From: GWB1-37-8 sp964603935
GTDB lineage: Bacteria > Patescibacteriota > Microgenomatia > Levybacterales > UBA12049
DNA: 56,903 nt
NCBI GenBank assembly: GCA_964603935.1
Contig: CAZRWL010000005.1
Span: 1-56,903 of the forward strand
Reading direction: 5' to 3'
This document shows, in pieces, positions 1 through 9,151 of the stretch. Position 1 is the first letter of the stretch, and each line of letters opens with the position of its first letter. A program made the translations under genes and the position numbers. The notes under the pieces were generated by a model, which ran no database searches, was not told the DNA's origin, and saw only the letters and a program-made list of their open reading frames with translations.

Positions 1-67
1 TCTGTCCTTTATCGTATCAGACTATCTTAGCTTCAGTAAAGTGCACCTGCGTCAGCTACTTTGGTGC

Positions 68-97
68 TTGACTTTCGGGGAAGAAGTGTGATATAAA
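68..97 (+). promoter_or_regulatory. Predicted promoter of rpoB-rpoC
   Basis: TTGACT (68-73) and TATAAA (92-97) are separated by 18 nt. The start codon of rpoB is at 161, so the transcript would carry a leader of about 55-60 nt. A weak 4-bp hairpin (134-146) followed by a T-run (147-153) sits in that leader and could be a minor attenuator. The first 67 bases hold no gene I can recognise. Confidence 0.6.
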
Positions 98-160
98 TTT
101 ACCACTCTATAGCGAAAGTTAAATAAAGGTGATACGCCTTGTGCGTTTTTTTTGTTGGTG

Positions 161-3100
161 ATGGCTAAACTTGATAAAAAAATTAACACTGTCCGACAAA
201 ACTGGGGAAAAGAATATTCTTCCTTGCCAAAATTAGACCTTTTGGCTGTTCAGAAGAGTTCTTATAAATGGTTTTTGGAAGTCGGAATTGGAGAAATCCT
301 TAGGGAAATTTCCCCCATTGATGATTTTACGGAAAAGAATTGGAGATTGGAATTTAAAAAATATAGAATAGGTAAAGTCTCAAATTCCCCTGAAACCGCT
401 TTGTCTAAAGGGCTTGTTTACGATGCTCCTCTATATGTAGAAACTACGCTTACAAATAAAAAAACAAACGCAACTATAGAGCAGGAAGTATTTTTGGGAG
501 ATATTCCGCAGATGACAGACAGGGGAACATTTATTATAAACGGGGTCGAAAGAACAGTTGTTAATCAACTGGTCCGTTCGCCCGGTGTTTTTTTCACAGC
601 AGTTCACGACAATGTTACAGGTAAAAAGATATATACGGCCGAAATAAGGCCAATTCATGGATCATGGCTTGAATTTTCTACGACCAGGCACGAAACTATA
701 ACGGTTAAAATAGACAGACGCAGGAAATTTTTGGCCTCCACATTTTTAAGAGCAATTGGATTTTCTTCGAATGAGGACATAAAAGAATCTTTTAGGGAAT
801 TGGAGGCAGATGGGAAAACTTCGTATGTTGAAAATACTCTTCAGAAAGATGAGACAGGAAGTTCTAAAGACGCAATTATTGAGATATTTAAAAAAATGCA
901 TCCCGGAGAGCCGGTGGTTTTTGAAAAAGTTAAAGAAAATTTTGACGGATTGTTCTTCAATGCCCGCCGGTATGATTTGGGAAAAGTTGGAAGATACAAA
1001 ATAAACAAAAAACTTAATGGAATGTCCGGGTTCAAAGACTCGAATGCATATATCTTAACAAAAGAAGATATTTTGGGAACAATCAGTTTTCTTATTAAGT
1101 TAGCTCAAGGATCAGAAGGCGTTGATGACATAGACAGTCTTGCCAATAGGCGTGTCCGAAGAGTAGGGGAATTGGTTGCTACAACAGCGTTTAGAGTTGG
1201 AGTTTTAAGACTTGAGCGAAGCATTAAGGAAAGAATGAGCTTGATTACGCCGGATGTTCCGCCTTCAATCGGCGCTCTTATTAATGCAAGACCAATCATG
1301 GCTTCAATAAATGAATTTTTCCGGACATCTCAGCTATCAACTATACTGGATCAAACGAATCCATTGTCCGAGATTGACAATTTGAACCGTTTGACAGTTA
1401 TGGGAACAGGGGGAATTTCAAGAGAAAGAGCAGCATTTTCAATCCGTGATATCAACAGTTCTCAGTATGGAAGAATTTGCCCGATCAGAAGTCCTGAAGG
1501 GCCAAACATAGGCTTGGTTACCTATTTAGCTCTTTATGTTAAGGTAAATGAACATGGATTTCTGGAAACTCCATATAGAAAAGTTGCAAAAATAAAAAAA
1601 GACAGGGATACCGTTGTTACTGTGACAGATGAAATTGTTTATTTGGCCGCAGATGATGAAAGAAAGCATTACATTACTCATGCGGGGGCGTTATCCGGAA
1701 ATGTTTTGGAGGGAGATCGTGTTCCCGTTAGATTTCAGGGCGGATTTATGGAAATCGAGAAAGAAAAGGTTGATTTTGTTGATATTGTTCCGCGCCAGGT
1801 TGTCGGAACGTCAGCATCTCTTATTCCTTTTGTTTCCCATGATGAAACAAACAGAGCTTTGATGGGTACTCATATGCAATGTCAAGCTGTTCCGTTAGTT
1901 GTTCCGGAAAGTCCAATGGTTGGTACGAATATGGAAAAAGTCGTTGCTTCGGTAATGGAAAGGGTAGTCAGAGCTCCTTTTGATGGCGTGATTACACATG
2001 CTGACGCAAATAAGATCACTATAAGGGGCAGTAAGAAAGGCGAAGAAAAAACTTACCAGATAGATTCTTTCAAAAGAACATCGCAGGCCACTTCCTACAC
2101 TCAAAGAACAATTACGGCGGAAGGAGATAAGGTTAAAAAAGATGATCTTTTAATTGATGGTCCATCTTCAGACAATGGAGAATTGGCTCTCGGACGCAAT
2201 TTGTTAATTGCTTACGCGTCTTTAGACGGATTGGGATACGAAGACGCGGTAGTTATTTCAGACAGACTTGTTAAGGAAGATGTTTTATCTTCTATTCATA
2301 TTGAAAAACATGAGGCAGCTGTTGTTGAGACGAAACTGGGACCGGAAGAAACCACAAGGGATATTCCGAATGTTTCAGAGGAAGACTTAGCGAATCTTGA
2401 TGAAGATGGAATAGTTGTCATAGGAAGCGATGTTGTCCCGGGAGACATATTGGTTGGTAAAATTGCTCCAAAGGGAGAAACGGAATTAACAGCGGAAGAA
2501 AGATTGCTGCGGGCAATTTTTGGAGAACAGGCAAGAGAAGTGAGAGACACATCTTTAAGAATGCCTCATGGAGAAAGAGGTACAGTAATCAGCATTCAGA
2601 TTTTGGACAGAAAAAAAGGAGATGAATTGGAGCCTGGAACTTTGCGAAAAATAATTATTGAGGTTGCGCAATTCAGACACGTTGTTGTTGGAGATAAACT
2701 TGCGGGAAGGCACGGAAACAAAGGGGTTATTTCCAAAATATTGCCCCAGGGAGATATGCCTTATTTGGCCGACGGAACACCAATAGATATTGTTATCTCT
2801 CCAATCAGCGTGCTTGCTCGTATGAATTTGGGGCAATTGCTTGAAGCTCATCTTGGATGGGCATGCTCAAAATTGAATGTTAAAGTTGGAATTCCTGCTT
2901 TTGAAGAAGTCGGAGAAAATAGAATAACTGCTTCCTTGAAGCAAGCAAAGCTTCCTGAAGACGGCAAAGCGACACTATACGACGGCCGAACAGGAGAGGC
3001 ATACGAAAATTCCGTAGTTGTCGGAATCGAATATATCATGAAGCTTATTCATATGGTTGAAGATAAAACTCATGCGCGCTCTACCGGGCCGTATTCCTTG

Positions 3101-3517
3101 GTTACGCAACAGCCTTTGGGTGGAAAAGCGCAAATGGGAGGACAGCGTCTTGGAGAAATGGAAGTCTGGGCGTTGGATGCCCACAGGGCAAGATATGCGC
3201 TGCAAGAAATGCTGACAATAAAATCAGACGATGTGGTGGGACGCGCCAAAGCTTTTGAAGCGATTGTTAAGGGAATAGATATTCCAACACCTCGAGTTCC
3301 GGAATCATTCAAGGTTTTGATAAAAGAACTTGCATCTTTGGGTTTGAATATCACGCCTATTGGCGCTACCGTTGTGTCTGAAACGTTAGCTCCTCTAACA
3401 GAGGGCAGTATGATAGAGAAGAAAATTGAAGAAAAAGTAGAAAAGGACGCTCTTTTGCTGCAGCAAGCATCATCTGCGGAAACACCGGTTTTGCCGGATG
3501 AAAAAACTGTTTCTTAA
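161..3517 (+). CDS. rpoB: DNA-directed RNA polymerase subunit beta
   Basis: Beta subunit of RNA polymerase, 1118 aa. The sequence shows the conserved order of beta lobes, the fork-loop region (DQTNPLSE, PIRSPEGPNIGL), the GERGTV and GDKLAGRHGNKG blocks, and the C-terminal GGKAQMGGQRLGEMEVWAL clamp contact. I chose the ATG at 161 (MAKLDKK) over the in-frame TTG/TTG/GTG codons just before it. The rifampicin pocket (about nt 1325-1400) differs from E. coli at several drug contacts: positions equivalent to Q513, F514, H526, S531 and L533 are T, I, N, T and M. rpoC follows after 5 nt, forming a two-gene operon. Confidence 0.98.
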   Translation: MAKLDKKINTVRQNWGKEYSSLPKLDLLAVQKSSYKWFLEVGIGEILREISPIDDFTEKNWRLEFKKYRIGKVSNSPETALSKGLVYDAPLYVETTLTNKKTNATIEQEVFLGDIPQMTDRGTFIINGVERTVVNQLVRSPGVFFTAVHDNVTGKKIYTAEIRPIHGSWLEFSTTRHETITVKIDRRRKFLASTFLRAIGFSSNEDIKESFRELEADGKTSYVENTLQKDETGSSKDAIIEIFKKMHPGEPVVFEKVKENFDGLFFNARRYDLGKVGRYKINKKLNGMSGFKDSNAYILTKEDILGTISFLIKLAQGSEGVDDIDSLANRRVRRVGELVATTAFRVGVLRLERSIKERMSLITPDVPPSIGALINARPIMASINEFFRTSQLSTILDQTNPLSEIDNLNRLTVMGTGGISRERAAFSIRDINSSQYGRICPIRSPEGPNIGLVTYLALYVKVNEHGFLETPYRKVAKIKKDRDTVVTVTDEIVYLAADDERKHYITHAGALSGNVLEGDRVPVRFQGGFMEIEKEKVDFVDIVPRQVVGTSASLIPFVSHDETNRALMGTHMQCQAVPLVVPESPMVGTNMEKVVASVMERVVRAPFDGVITHADANKITIRGSKKGEEKTYQIDSFKRTSQATSYTQRTITAEGDKVKKDDLLIDGPSSDNGELALGRNLLIAYASLDGLGYEDAVVISDRLVKEDVLSSIHIEKHEAAVVETKLGPEETTRDIPNVSEEDLANLDEDGIVVIGSDVVPGDILVGKIAPKGETELTAEERLLRAIFGEQAREVRDTSLRMPHGERGTVISIQILDRKKGDELEPGTLRKIIIEVAQFRHVVVGDKLAGRHGNKGVISKILPQGDMPYLADGTPIDIVISPISVLARMNLGQLLEAHLGWACSKLNVKVGIPAFEEVGENRITASLKQAKLPEDGKATLYDGRTGEAYENSVVVGIEYIMKLIHMVEDKTHARSTGPYSLVTQQPLGGKAQMGGQRLGEMEVWALDAHRARYALQEMLTIKSDDVVGRAKAFEAIVKGIDIPTPRVPESFKVLIKELASLGLNITPIGATVVSETLAPLTEGSMIEKKIEEKVEKDALLLQQASSAETPVLPDEKTVS

Positions 3518-3522
3518 AATTT

Positions 3523-6500
3523 ATGAATGATAATATAGATAAAAAAATGAAGGATATTACAATTTTAGACTTTAAAGCCTTAAAGATTTCTTTGGCTTCT
3601 CCTAAAGATATATTGGCATGGAGCTATGGTGAAGTAACAAAGCCCGAAACTATTAATTACAGAACTCTTCGGCCGGAAAAAGACGGACTTTTTGATGAAA
3701 GAATTTTCGGGCCGACTAAGGACTGGGAATGTTATTGCGGAAAATATAAGAGAATCAGATATAGGGGAATAGTATGCGATAAATGCGGAGTTGAGGTTAC
3801 ATTGTCCCGCGTCAGACGCGAAAGAATGGGACACATAGTTCTTGCAACTCCGGTTGCTCATGTTTGGTTCTTCAAAGGTTCATCTTCGCCATTATCTTTG
3901 CTTTTGGACATGTCCCAAAAAAGCCTTGAGTCAGTAATATATTACGCTTCTTATTTGGTTATAGATATTGATGAAGATAAGAAAAAACAGGCTTTGGATT
4001 CCTTTGCGGACTATATTGAAAAGAAAAAGCAACAATTAAAACAAGATCTAGATATTGAAGAGAAAAAAGTTGAAGAGGAAATGGAGCAGAAGAAAAAAGA
4101 ATCCCTTTCTTCCAAATCCAAAGGAGAGCAAAAAGAGCTCATAGAACAAGAAATAGAACTCACAAAAAGACAAAAAGTAGCTGCGCTTGCTGAAAGGTTG
4201 GATTTAGAAAGCAAAAAATTGGATGAAATTCAGGATGCGCTCCTGAAGCTTTTAAGAGGCCTAAGAACAGGAGCGGTACTTTCTGAGGATGAGTACTTTA
4301 AGATTCTTGAGTATGATATTCCCGTATTCTTTTCTATCAGAACAGGCGCTGAAGGGTTGCTGGAGCTATTGGAAAAAATTGATATTGCAGGATTGATAGC
4401 TGCTCTTCGAAAAGAAACAGAAAAAGCAAAAGGACAAAGATATTTGAAGCTTATTAAAAGACTAAGACTTATCGAATCTATCCGCAAAGCGGAAATTCTG
4501 CCTACATTTATGCTTCTTTCGGTGCTTCCTGTTATTCCGCCTGACCTTCGCCCCATGGTTCAGCTGTCGGGAGGACGTTTTGCAACATCCGACCTAAACG
4601 ATTTATACAGAAGGGTTATAAATAGAAATAATAGGTTAAAACACTTAATGAGTTTGGGCGCGCCAATGATAATTCTTAAAAATGAAAGAAGAATGCTGCA
4701 GGAAGCCGTAGATTCATTGATAGATATTGCTCAAAGAAGCAGCCAGATTACATCTTCTCCTTTAAGATCGTTGTCGGACATGTTAAGGGGTAAGCAGGGA
4801 AGGTTCAGGCAAAACCTTTTGGGTAAAAGAGTTGATTATTCCGGCCGTTCCGTAATTGTTGTCGGTCCGCAATTAACTCTTTCTCAATGCGGTCTTCCGA
4901 AAGAAATGGCTCTGGAAATGTTTAAGCCTTTTGTTTTGCGCGAGGTTATCGTTAGGGGATTTGCTCCCAATATAAAATCAGCAAAAAGATTTATAGAAAA
5001 GCGCCCGCCTGAAGTATTCGATATTCTGGAAGAGATTACCAAGAACCATCCAGTTCTCCTGAATAGAGCGCCAACTCTTCACAAGCTGGGTATTCAGGCT
5101 TTTTATCCGATTTTAATTGAAGGATCCGCTATTGCTCTGCATCCATGTGTATGCGCGGGGTATAACGCTGATTTTGACGGAGACCAGATGGCGGTTCATA
5201 TACCTCTTTCCAAAAAAGCCCAAGAAGAAGCGATAAATTTGATGATGCCCAAACACAATTTGCTTAAGCCTGCGGATGGTGGAGCTATTACGCTTCCAAA
5301 TAAAGAAATGGCAGTTGGAACATATTACTTAACAAGCATGGATGAATCTTTAAGGAAAGCAGACGTTAAAGATCTTCCGATGTTTAAGGATACAAAGGAT
5401 GCTCTTTTGGCCCACAGTGTTAAAGCAGTAGGACTGCGGGAGCCGATTATGGTAAGAATTGAGGATAAAAGCGAGGAAACAACAGTCGGAAGAATTTTGT
5501 TCAATGAGGCGCTTCCTTCATCTTTTGGGTTTGTAAATCGGCCTATCAATGCATCCGGAATAAAAACAATTGTTACGGAAGCAATTACTAAGAGGACTCC
5601 CGATGAGGTAGAGAAGCTGATAGACGCAATCAAAAAACTCGGATTTTACGGAGCAACTATTTCGGGTATTTCTGTTTCGGTTTTCGACAATGAAATGATT
5701 AAAGAAAGAAAAAGCTTTATAGAAGAAGCGGATAAAAAGGTGTCTCAAATAGAAGACGATTACCAAAAAGGATTAATAACGGATGAGGAAAAAAAGCGCT
5801 TGTCCAATGACATTTGGCTTAAAACAACAGACACTGTTGCGGATTTGACTTGGAATAATTTAAAGTCTGCGAACGTAATTAAGCTTATTATTGATTCCGA
5901 AGGGGCAAGAGCCGGCAAGGAACAGTTAAAGCAGCTTTCGGCTATGAAGGGTTTAATTCTGGATCCTCTCGGAAAAATAGTTGAGCTGCCGATTAAATCT
6001 AATTTCAGAGAAGGCTTATCCATATTTGAGTATGTGGCATCAGCCCGCGGATCAAGAAAAGGTTTAACCGATTCGGCTCTTAAAACCGCAAACGCAGGTT
6101 ATCTTACCCGCCGTTTGGTTGATTGTTCTCATGATGTAATAATAAGAAAAGAGGATTGCGGAACTCATGAGGGAATTGTGATAAATAGAGACGAAAAAGA
6201 TAGAATGGCTCCATTTACGCAGCGTGTTTTAGGCCGTTTTCTTGCGAAAAACATTATTTCCAGGAAAACAAAAAAAGTTATAGCAAAAGAAAGCGAAGAA
6301 ATAACGCTTTCTGTTGCAAAAAAGATTGAAGACGAAAACATAACGGATGTGATTGTCAGGTCAGCTATTACATGTGAATTGGAATATGGTATTTGCAGTA
6401 TGTGTTATGGGTGGGATTTCAGTACGAGAAGAAAGGTTGAAAGCGGCGTGCCGGTTGGAGTTATTGCGGCTCAATCTATCGGAGAACCGGGAACTCAATT

Positions 6501-7251
6501 GACAATGAGGGTCAGACATTTTGGAGGAGTTGTTATGTCGGACGTTACCCAAGGTTTGCCAAGAGTGGAAGAACTTTTTGAAATGAGAACTCCAAAGGCT
6601 TTGTCTCCAATTTCGGAATTTTTGGGAAAAGTAAAGGTTGCAGCAACGGATGAAGGATACTTGGTAACAATCAAAAGCTCCAAAATTAAGCCTTCCCGGG
6701 AACAGGAATTTTTCATTCCTTTAACTGCAACTCTTAATGTTGCCGATGGGGATGAAATTTTGCCTGGAACCCAGCTTGCTCAAGGATATATTGATCCCAA
6801 AGAAGTTCTTAAGGTTAAAGGCTTAACCGATGCGCAGCGTTATGTTATTCTTGAAGCCCAAAAGGTTTATGAATCTCAAGGCATTTCTATTAATGATAAG
6901 CATTTCGAAGTGGTTCTGAGAAAGATGTCGGACAAAGTTGTTGTTGAGACAGTTGGAGACACATCTTTGATCCCCGGAGCATTTATTACAAAAACAAGAT
7001 TTCAGGATATTAATTCCGAAGTATTGTCTCAAGGCGGAGAGCCTGCAACAGCAAGACAAACAATACTTGGAATTACGAAATCCGCTTTGTATTCGGATTC
7101 ATGGCTTTCCGCATCTTCTTTCCAGGAGACAACAAAAGTTCTGACAGAAGCAGCTTTGGAAGGACGCGTTGATAACTTAATAGGCCTTAAGGAAAATGTT
7201 ATCATTGGAAGACTTATACCTGTTGAAGGTAAACCTTCCGATACAGTATAA
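3523..7251 (+). CDS. rpoC: DNA-directed RNA polymerase subunit beta'
   Basis: Largest RNA polymerase subunit, 1242 aa. The N-terminal zinc ribbon is visible at about residues 70-88 (CYCGKYKR...CDKCG). The catalytic magnesium loop NADFDGD lies at about 548-554. The trigger-loop and bridge-helix region contains QSIGEPGTQLTMRVRHFGG, and a second cysteine cluster (CELEYGICSMCYG) is near residue 950. A highly charged coiled-coil insert of K/E/Q-rich residues occupies about residues 160-245, between the clamp and the core. It is cotranscribed with rpoB. The start ATG at 3523 is 5 nt after the rpoB stop; a second in-frame ATG at 3547 is possible but less likely. Confidence 0.98.
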   Translation: MNDNIDKKMKDITILDFKALKISLASPKDILAWSYGEVTKPETINYRTLRPEKDGLFDERIFGPTKDWECYCGKYKRIRYRGIVCDKCGVEVTLSRVRRERMGHIVLATPVAHVWFFKGSSSPLSLLLDMSQKSLESVIYYASYLVIDIDEDKKKQALDSFADYIEKKKQQLKQDLDIEEKKVEEEMEQKKKESLSSKSKGEQKELIEQEIELTKRQKVAALAERLDLESKKLDEIQDALLKLLRGLRTGAVLSEDEYFKILEYDIPVFFSIRTGAEGLLELLEKIDIAGLIAALRKETEKAKGQRYLKLIKRLRLIESIRKAEILPTFMLLSVLPVIPPDLRPMVQLSGGRFATSDLNDLYRRVINRNNRLKHLMSLGAPMIILKNERRMLQEAVDSLIDIAQRSSQITSSPLRSLSDMLRGKQGRFRQNLLGKRVDYSGRSVIVVGPQLTLSQCGLPKEMALEMFKPFVLREVIVRGFAPNIKSAKRFIEKRPPEVFDILEEITKNHPVLLNRAPTLHKLGIQAFYPILIEGSAIALHPCVCAGYNADFDGDQMAVHIPLSKKAQEEAINLMMPKHNLLKPADGGAITLPNKEMAVGTYYLTSMDESLRKADVKDLPMFKDTKDALLAHSVKAVGLREPIMVRIEDKSEETTVGRILFNEALPSSFGFVNRPINASGIKTIVTEAITKRTPDEVEKLIDAIKKLGFYGATISGISVSVFDNEMIKERKSFIEEADKKVSQIEDDYQKGLITDEEKKRLSNDIWLKTTDTVADLTWNNLKSANVIKLIIDSEGARAGKEQLKQLSAMKGLILDPLGKIVELPIKSNFREGLSIFEYVASARGSRKGLTDSALKTANAGYLTRRLVDCSHDVIIRKEDCGTHEGIVINRDEKDRMAPFTQRVLGRFLAKNIISRKTKKVIAKESEEITLSVAKKIEDENITDVIVRSAITCELEYGICSMCYGWDFSTRRKVESGVPVGVIAAQSIGEPGTQLTMRVRHFGGVVMSDVTQGLPRVEELFEMRTPKALSPISEFLGKVKVAATDEGYLVTIKSSKIKPSREQEFFIPLTATLNVADGDEILPGTQLAQGYIDPKEVLKVKGLTDAQRYVILEAQKVYESQGISINDKHFEVVLRKMSDKVVVETVGDTSLIPGAFITKTRFQDINSEVLSQGGEPATARQTILGITKSALYSDSWLSASSFQETTKVLTEAALEGRVDNLIGLKENVIIGRLIPVEGKPSDTV

Positions 7252-7256
7252 TATAC

Positions 7257-7354
7257 ACGCTGAAATTTTCAATTCGAAATTTAAAATTTTCAATCAAATT
7301 TAAATTTGAAAATTCATTGAAAATTGAAAATTAAAAATTTAAAATTTTTAATTT
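7257..7354. repeat. AT-rich imperfect long hairpin built of short words
   Basis: The spacer between rpoC and rpsL is made almost only of variants of GAAATTT, AAAATTTT and TTGAAAATT. The left half (TTTTCAATTCGAAATTTAAA) and the right half (ATTGAAAATTGAAAATT) are roughly reverse-complementary, so the RNA could fold into a long imperfect stem. Similar word-built hairpins occur at 14597-14714, 36330-36460 and 52950-53045. Confidence 0.6.
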
Positions 7355-7831
7355 ATGCCAACATTATCACAGCTTACAAGAAAAGGAAGATCAAGAAAAA
7401 GTAAAAAAAGCAGGAGCGGCGCGTTAAGAAGAATTTTTAATGCCCGTGAGAGAGTTTACAAGACAACTGTTTCTCCTCAAAAAAGAGGAGTGGTTACCTT
7501 GGTTAAAACAATGACCCCTAAAAAACCAAACTCCGCTCTTCGCAAAGTTGCCCGCGTTAAGCTTTCCAATAAAATGGAAGTTACAGCTTATATTATGGGA
7601 ATCGGACATTCTCTTTCGGAACACGGAATAGTTCTTGTCCGTGGCGGAAGAGTAAAGGATTTACCTGGAGTAAAATACCATATTGTTCGAGGCAAGTTCG
7701 ATCTTTTGGGAGTTGAGGGTAGAAAAAGATCGCGAAGTAAATATGGAGCCAAGAAAAATATGATGGGAGGAGCAGCGCCAAAGGTGATTACGGGAGCCGC
7801 ACCGGCAGCGCCGGCAGCAGCGTCAGCATAA
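7355..7831 (+). CDS. rpsL: 30S ribosomal protein S12
   Basis: Decoding-centre protein S12, 158 aa, longer than the usual 124-137 aa. The core is clear: TPKKPNSALRKVARV, GHSLSEHGIVLVRGGRVKDL and the C-terminal KRSRSKYGAKK. The extra length comes from an added segment at about residues 25-40 (RRIFNARERVYKTTVS), before the QKRGV strand, and from an Ala/Pro-rich tail after residue 137. No strong Shine-Dalgarno sequence precedes the ATG, which sits right after the AT-rich hairpin spacer. It is followed by rpsG after 4 nt, the usual str order. Confidence 0.97.
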   Translation: MPTLSQLTRKGRSRKSKKSRSGALRRIFNARERVYKTTVSPQKRGVVTLVKTMTPKKPNSALRKVARVKLSNKMEVTAYIMGIGHSLSEHGIVLVRGGRVKDLPGVKYHIVRGKFDLLGVEGRKRSRSKYGAKKNMMGGAAPKVITGAAPAAPAAASA

Positions 7832-7835
7832 TATT

Positions 7836-8309
7836 ATGAGACACAAACAAGCGCCAAGAAGAGACATGGGGGGAGATACAGTTTACAATAATAAGCAAAT
7901 CGCCAAGTTCATTAATTATTTAATGAAAGATGGTAAAAAAACTGTTGCGCAAAGTGTTTTTTATGCTACTTTTGATCTTTTGTCCAAAAAAAACGCGGAC
8001 CCTGTTGCAACTTTTGAAAGAGCGCTTAATAATGTAGGTCCAAAGCAGGAAGTAAAAGCCAAAAGGGTCGGTGGAGCTAATTATCAAATTCCAATGGAAG
8101 TCAGACCGGAAAGAAGAGCTTCTCTGGCTATGAAATGGATTGTGGAAGCAGCAAGGAAAAGATCGAATAAAGATTACAGGGTTTTCGAAGAAAAATTAGC
8201 GGCGGAATTGATGGACGCGTCCAACGAGCAGGGCGAAGCAATTAAGAAAAGAGATTCGGTGCTGCGCATGGCCCAAGCAAATCGAGCATTTGGACATTTT
8301 AAGTGGTAG
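7836..8309 (+). CDS. rpsG: 30S ribosomal protein S7
   Basis: S7 nucleates assembly of the 30S head. Length is 157 aa, normal for the family. Conserved blocks include MRHKQAPRRD at the N-terminus, ALNNVGPKQEVKAKRVGGANYQIPMEV in the centre, and the ending MAQANRAFGHFKW. The stop codon lies in the 22-nt loop of a perfect 10-bp inverted repeat (8281-8290 with 8313-8322). A second copy of the last ten codons, differently spelled, follows at 8314-8427. fusA, the usual next gene, is displaced by about 6.4 kb of accessory genes. Confidence 0.97.
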   Translation: MRHKQAPRRDMGGDTVYNNKQIAKFINYLMKDGKKTVAQSVFYATFDLLSKKNADPVATFERALNNVGPKQEVKAKRVGGANYQIPMEVRPERRASLAMKWIVEAARKRSNKDYRVFEEKLAAELMDASNEQGEAIKKRDSVLRMAQANRAFGHFKW

Positions 8310-8313
8310 TTTA

Positions 8314-8427
8314 ATGCTCGATGAAGTCCCTCCGAAACCGCTCCATGAGCCGCATTCGAATAGAATTAAAAAGGCGAATGGTAAGGTTGGTGGGACGAAC
8401 CGCGCCTTCGGCCACTTCAAGTGGTAA
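8314..8427 (+). pseudogene. Probable 3' remnant of a second rpsG
   Basis: A 37-codon open frame starts at ATG 8314 and ends with TNRAFGHFKW and a stop. The last nine residues (NRAFGHFKW) are identical to the end of rpsG just upstream, but most codons differ and nearly all end in C here (AAC CGC GCC TTC GGC CAC TTC) instead of A or T. The upstream part has no clear S7 similarity. It is probably the tail of a foreign or ancient S7 gene left by recombination at the rpsG 3' end. A small expressed protein cannot be excluded. Confidence 0.5.
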
Positions 8428-8466
8428 AGTTTTTTCATCTGGTAATTTTTTACTGAAGATTAATTT

Positions 8467-8485
8467 CGAGGATTTTGGAGTTGAT
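8467..8485. repeat. Direct repeat, copy 1 (CGAGGATTTTGGAG family)
   Basis: CGAGGATTTTGGAGTTGAT matches 17 of 19 bases with the copy at 9152-9170 and shares AGGATTTTGGAG with a third at 9223-9236. The first two copies bracket the retropepsin/DUF5678 gene pair. Confidence 0.55.
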
Positions 8486-8504
8486 CTCTATCCTATTTAC
8501 CGCT

Positions 8505-8930
8505 CTAGTATTTTAATTCTAAAAATCTTCTTTTTACATTAAGTTTAGTATAATCAAAGTAATTGAAGAATCCTTCGCGTCCCAAAAGCGGAGTTTGGAT
8601 GTGATCTCCAAATTGAATAACTGTTTCAAATTCTTTATTCTCAATCTTTATTTTTACGAAATGCATATATGAGTCTACAGATAATCCGCCTACTCCGACT
8701 ATTTTCTGATACTCGCCTTTTTTATAATCCATTCCGATTTCATGAGCAAAAGAGGATGGAAAAACATTGTAGTCCGAGCCTGAATCAATCAGAGCTTTGA
8801 TAAAATTCTTACTCCATTTGTTTTTATTTCCCAGCTTAACTAAAACATACGGTCTGTATATGGTTTTTAGCTTTTTTAATTTTGGGTCAAAAAATATATC
8901 TGGGAGAAAGTTGTATTTTATTATAGGCAT
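8505..8930 (-). CDS. Retropepsin-like aspartic protease
   Basis: Small protein of 141 aa with the two marks of single-domain retropepsin-like proteases: the catalytic loop ALIDSGSDYNVFP (D-S-G in place of D-T-G) and the distal LLGREGFF motif (hydrophobic-hydrophobic-G-R-(E/D)). Such proteins act as homodimers; the natural substrate is unknown. There is no signal peptide, so it is cytoplasmic. Its start overlaps the end of the upstream DUF5678-like gene by 10 nt, so the two are translationally coupled. Fold assignment is confident, function is not. Confidence 0.8.
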   Translation of the reverse strand: MPIIKYNFLPDIFFDPKLKKLKTIYRPYVLVKLGNKNKWSKNFIKALIDSGSDYNVFPSSFAHEIGMDYKKGEYQKIVGVGGLSVDSYMHFVKIKIENKEFETVIQFGDHIQTPLLGREGFFNYFDYTKLNVKRRFLELKY

Positions 8931-9109
8931 GTTGGGGCAAGAGCAGTATTAAATGGCGGTACAAACATAATTATTGCATCCGCAATATTCTTTTTTTTGA
9001 TAGCTTCTTGTAGTTTATCGAGATTTCTGTAGGAAAGTAAAACTTTTCTATAGTTTTTGTCTGTTGCAATCCATTTGTTTTCGTTATCAAGATATAGTTT
9101 TGTATTCAT
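8921..9109 (-). CDS. DUF5678-like small protein
   Basis: 62 aa. The pattern KWIATDKNYRKVLLSYRNLDKLQEAIKKKNIADAIIMFVPP (split as W-hA-x-D ... L-x-E-h ... h-h-x-x-VPP) resembles DUF5678, a family that from my knowledge is often encoded next to retropepsin-like proteases. It overlaps the protease gene, suggesting one module in which this protein may be substrate, adaptor or regulator. The -10 box GATAAT is 6 nt before the ATG, so the mRNA is predicted to be leaderless. Family assignment is by eye. Confidence 0.6.
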   Translation of the reverse strand: MNTKLYLDNENKWIATDKNYRKVLLSYRNLDKLQEAIKKKNIADAIIMFVPPFNTALAPTCL

Positions 9110-9115
9110 ATTTAT

Positions 9116-9135
9116 ATTATCTCACACATTGTCAA
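9116..9135 (-). promoter_or_regulatory. Predicted promoter of DUF5678/retropepsin pair
   Basis: Minus strand: GATAAT (9116-9121) with an upstream TG in extended -10 position, 6 nt before the ATG. A TTGACA (9130-9135) lies only 8 nt upstream of the -10, the same unusual spacing seen before the DUF433 gene. Confidence 0.5.
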
Positions 9136-9151
9136 GGAAGAATCGTTATTC

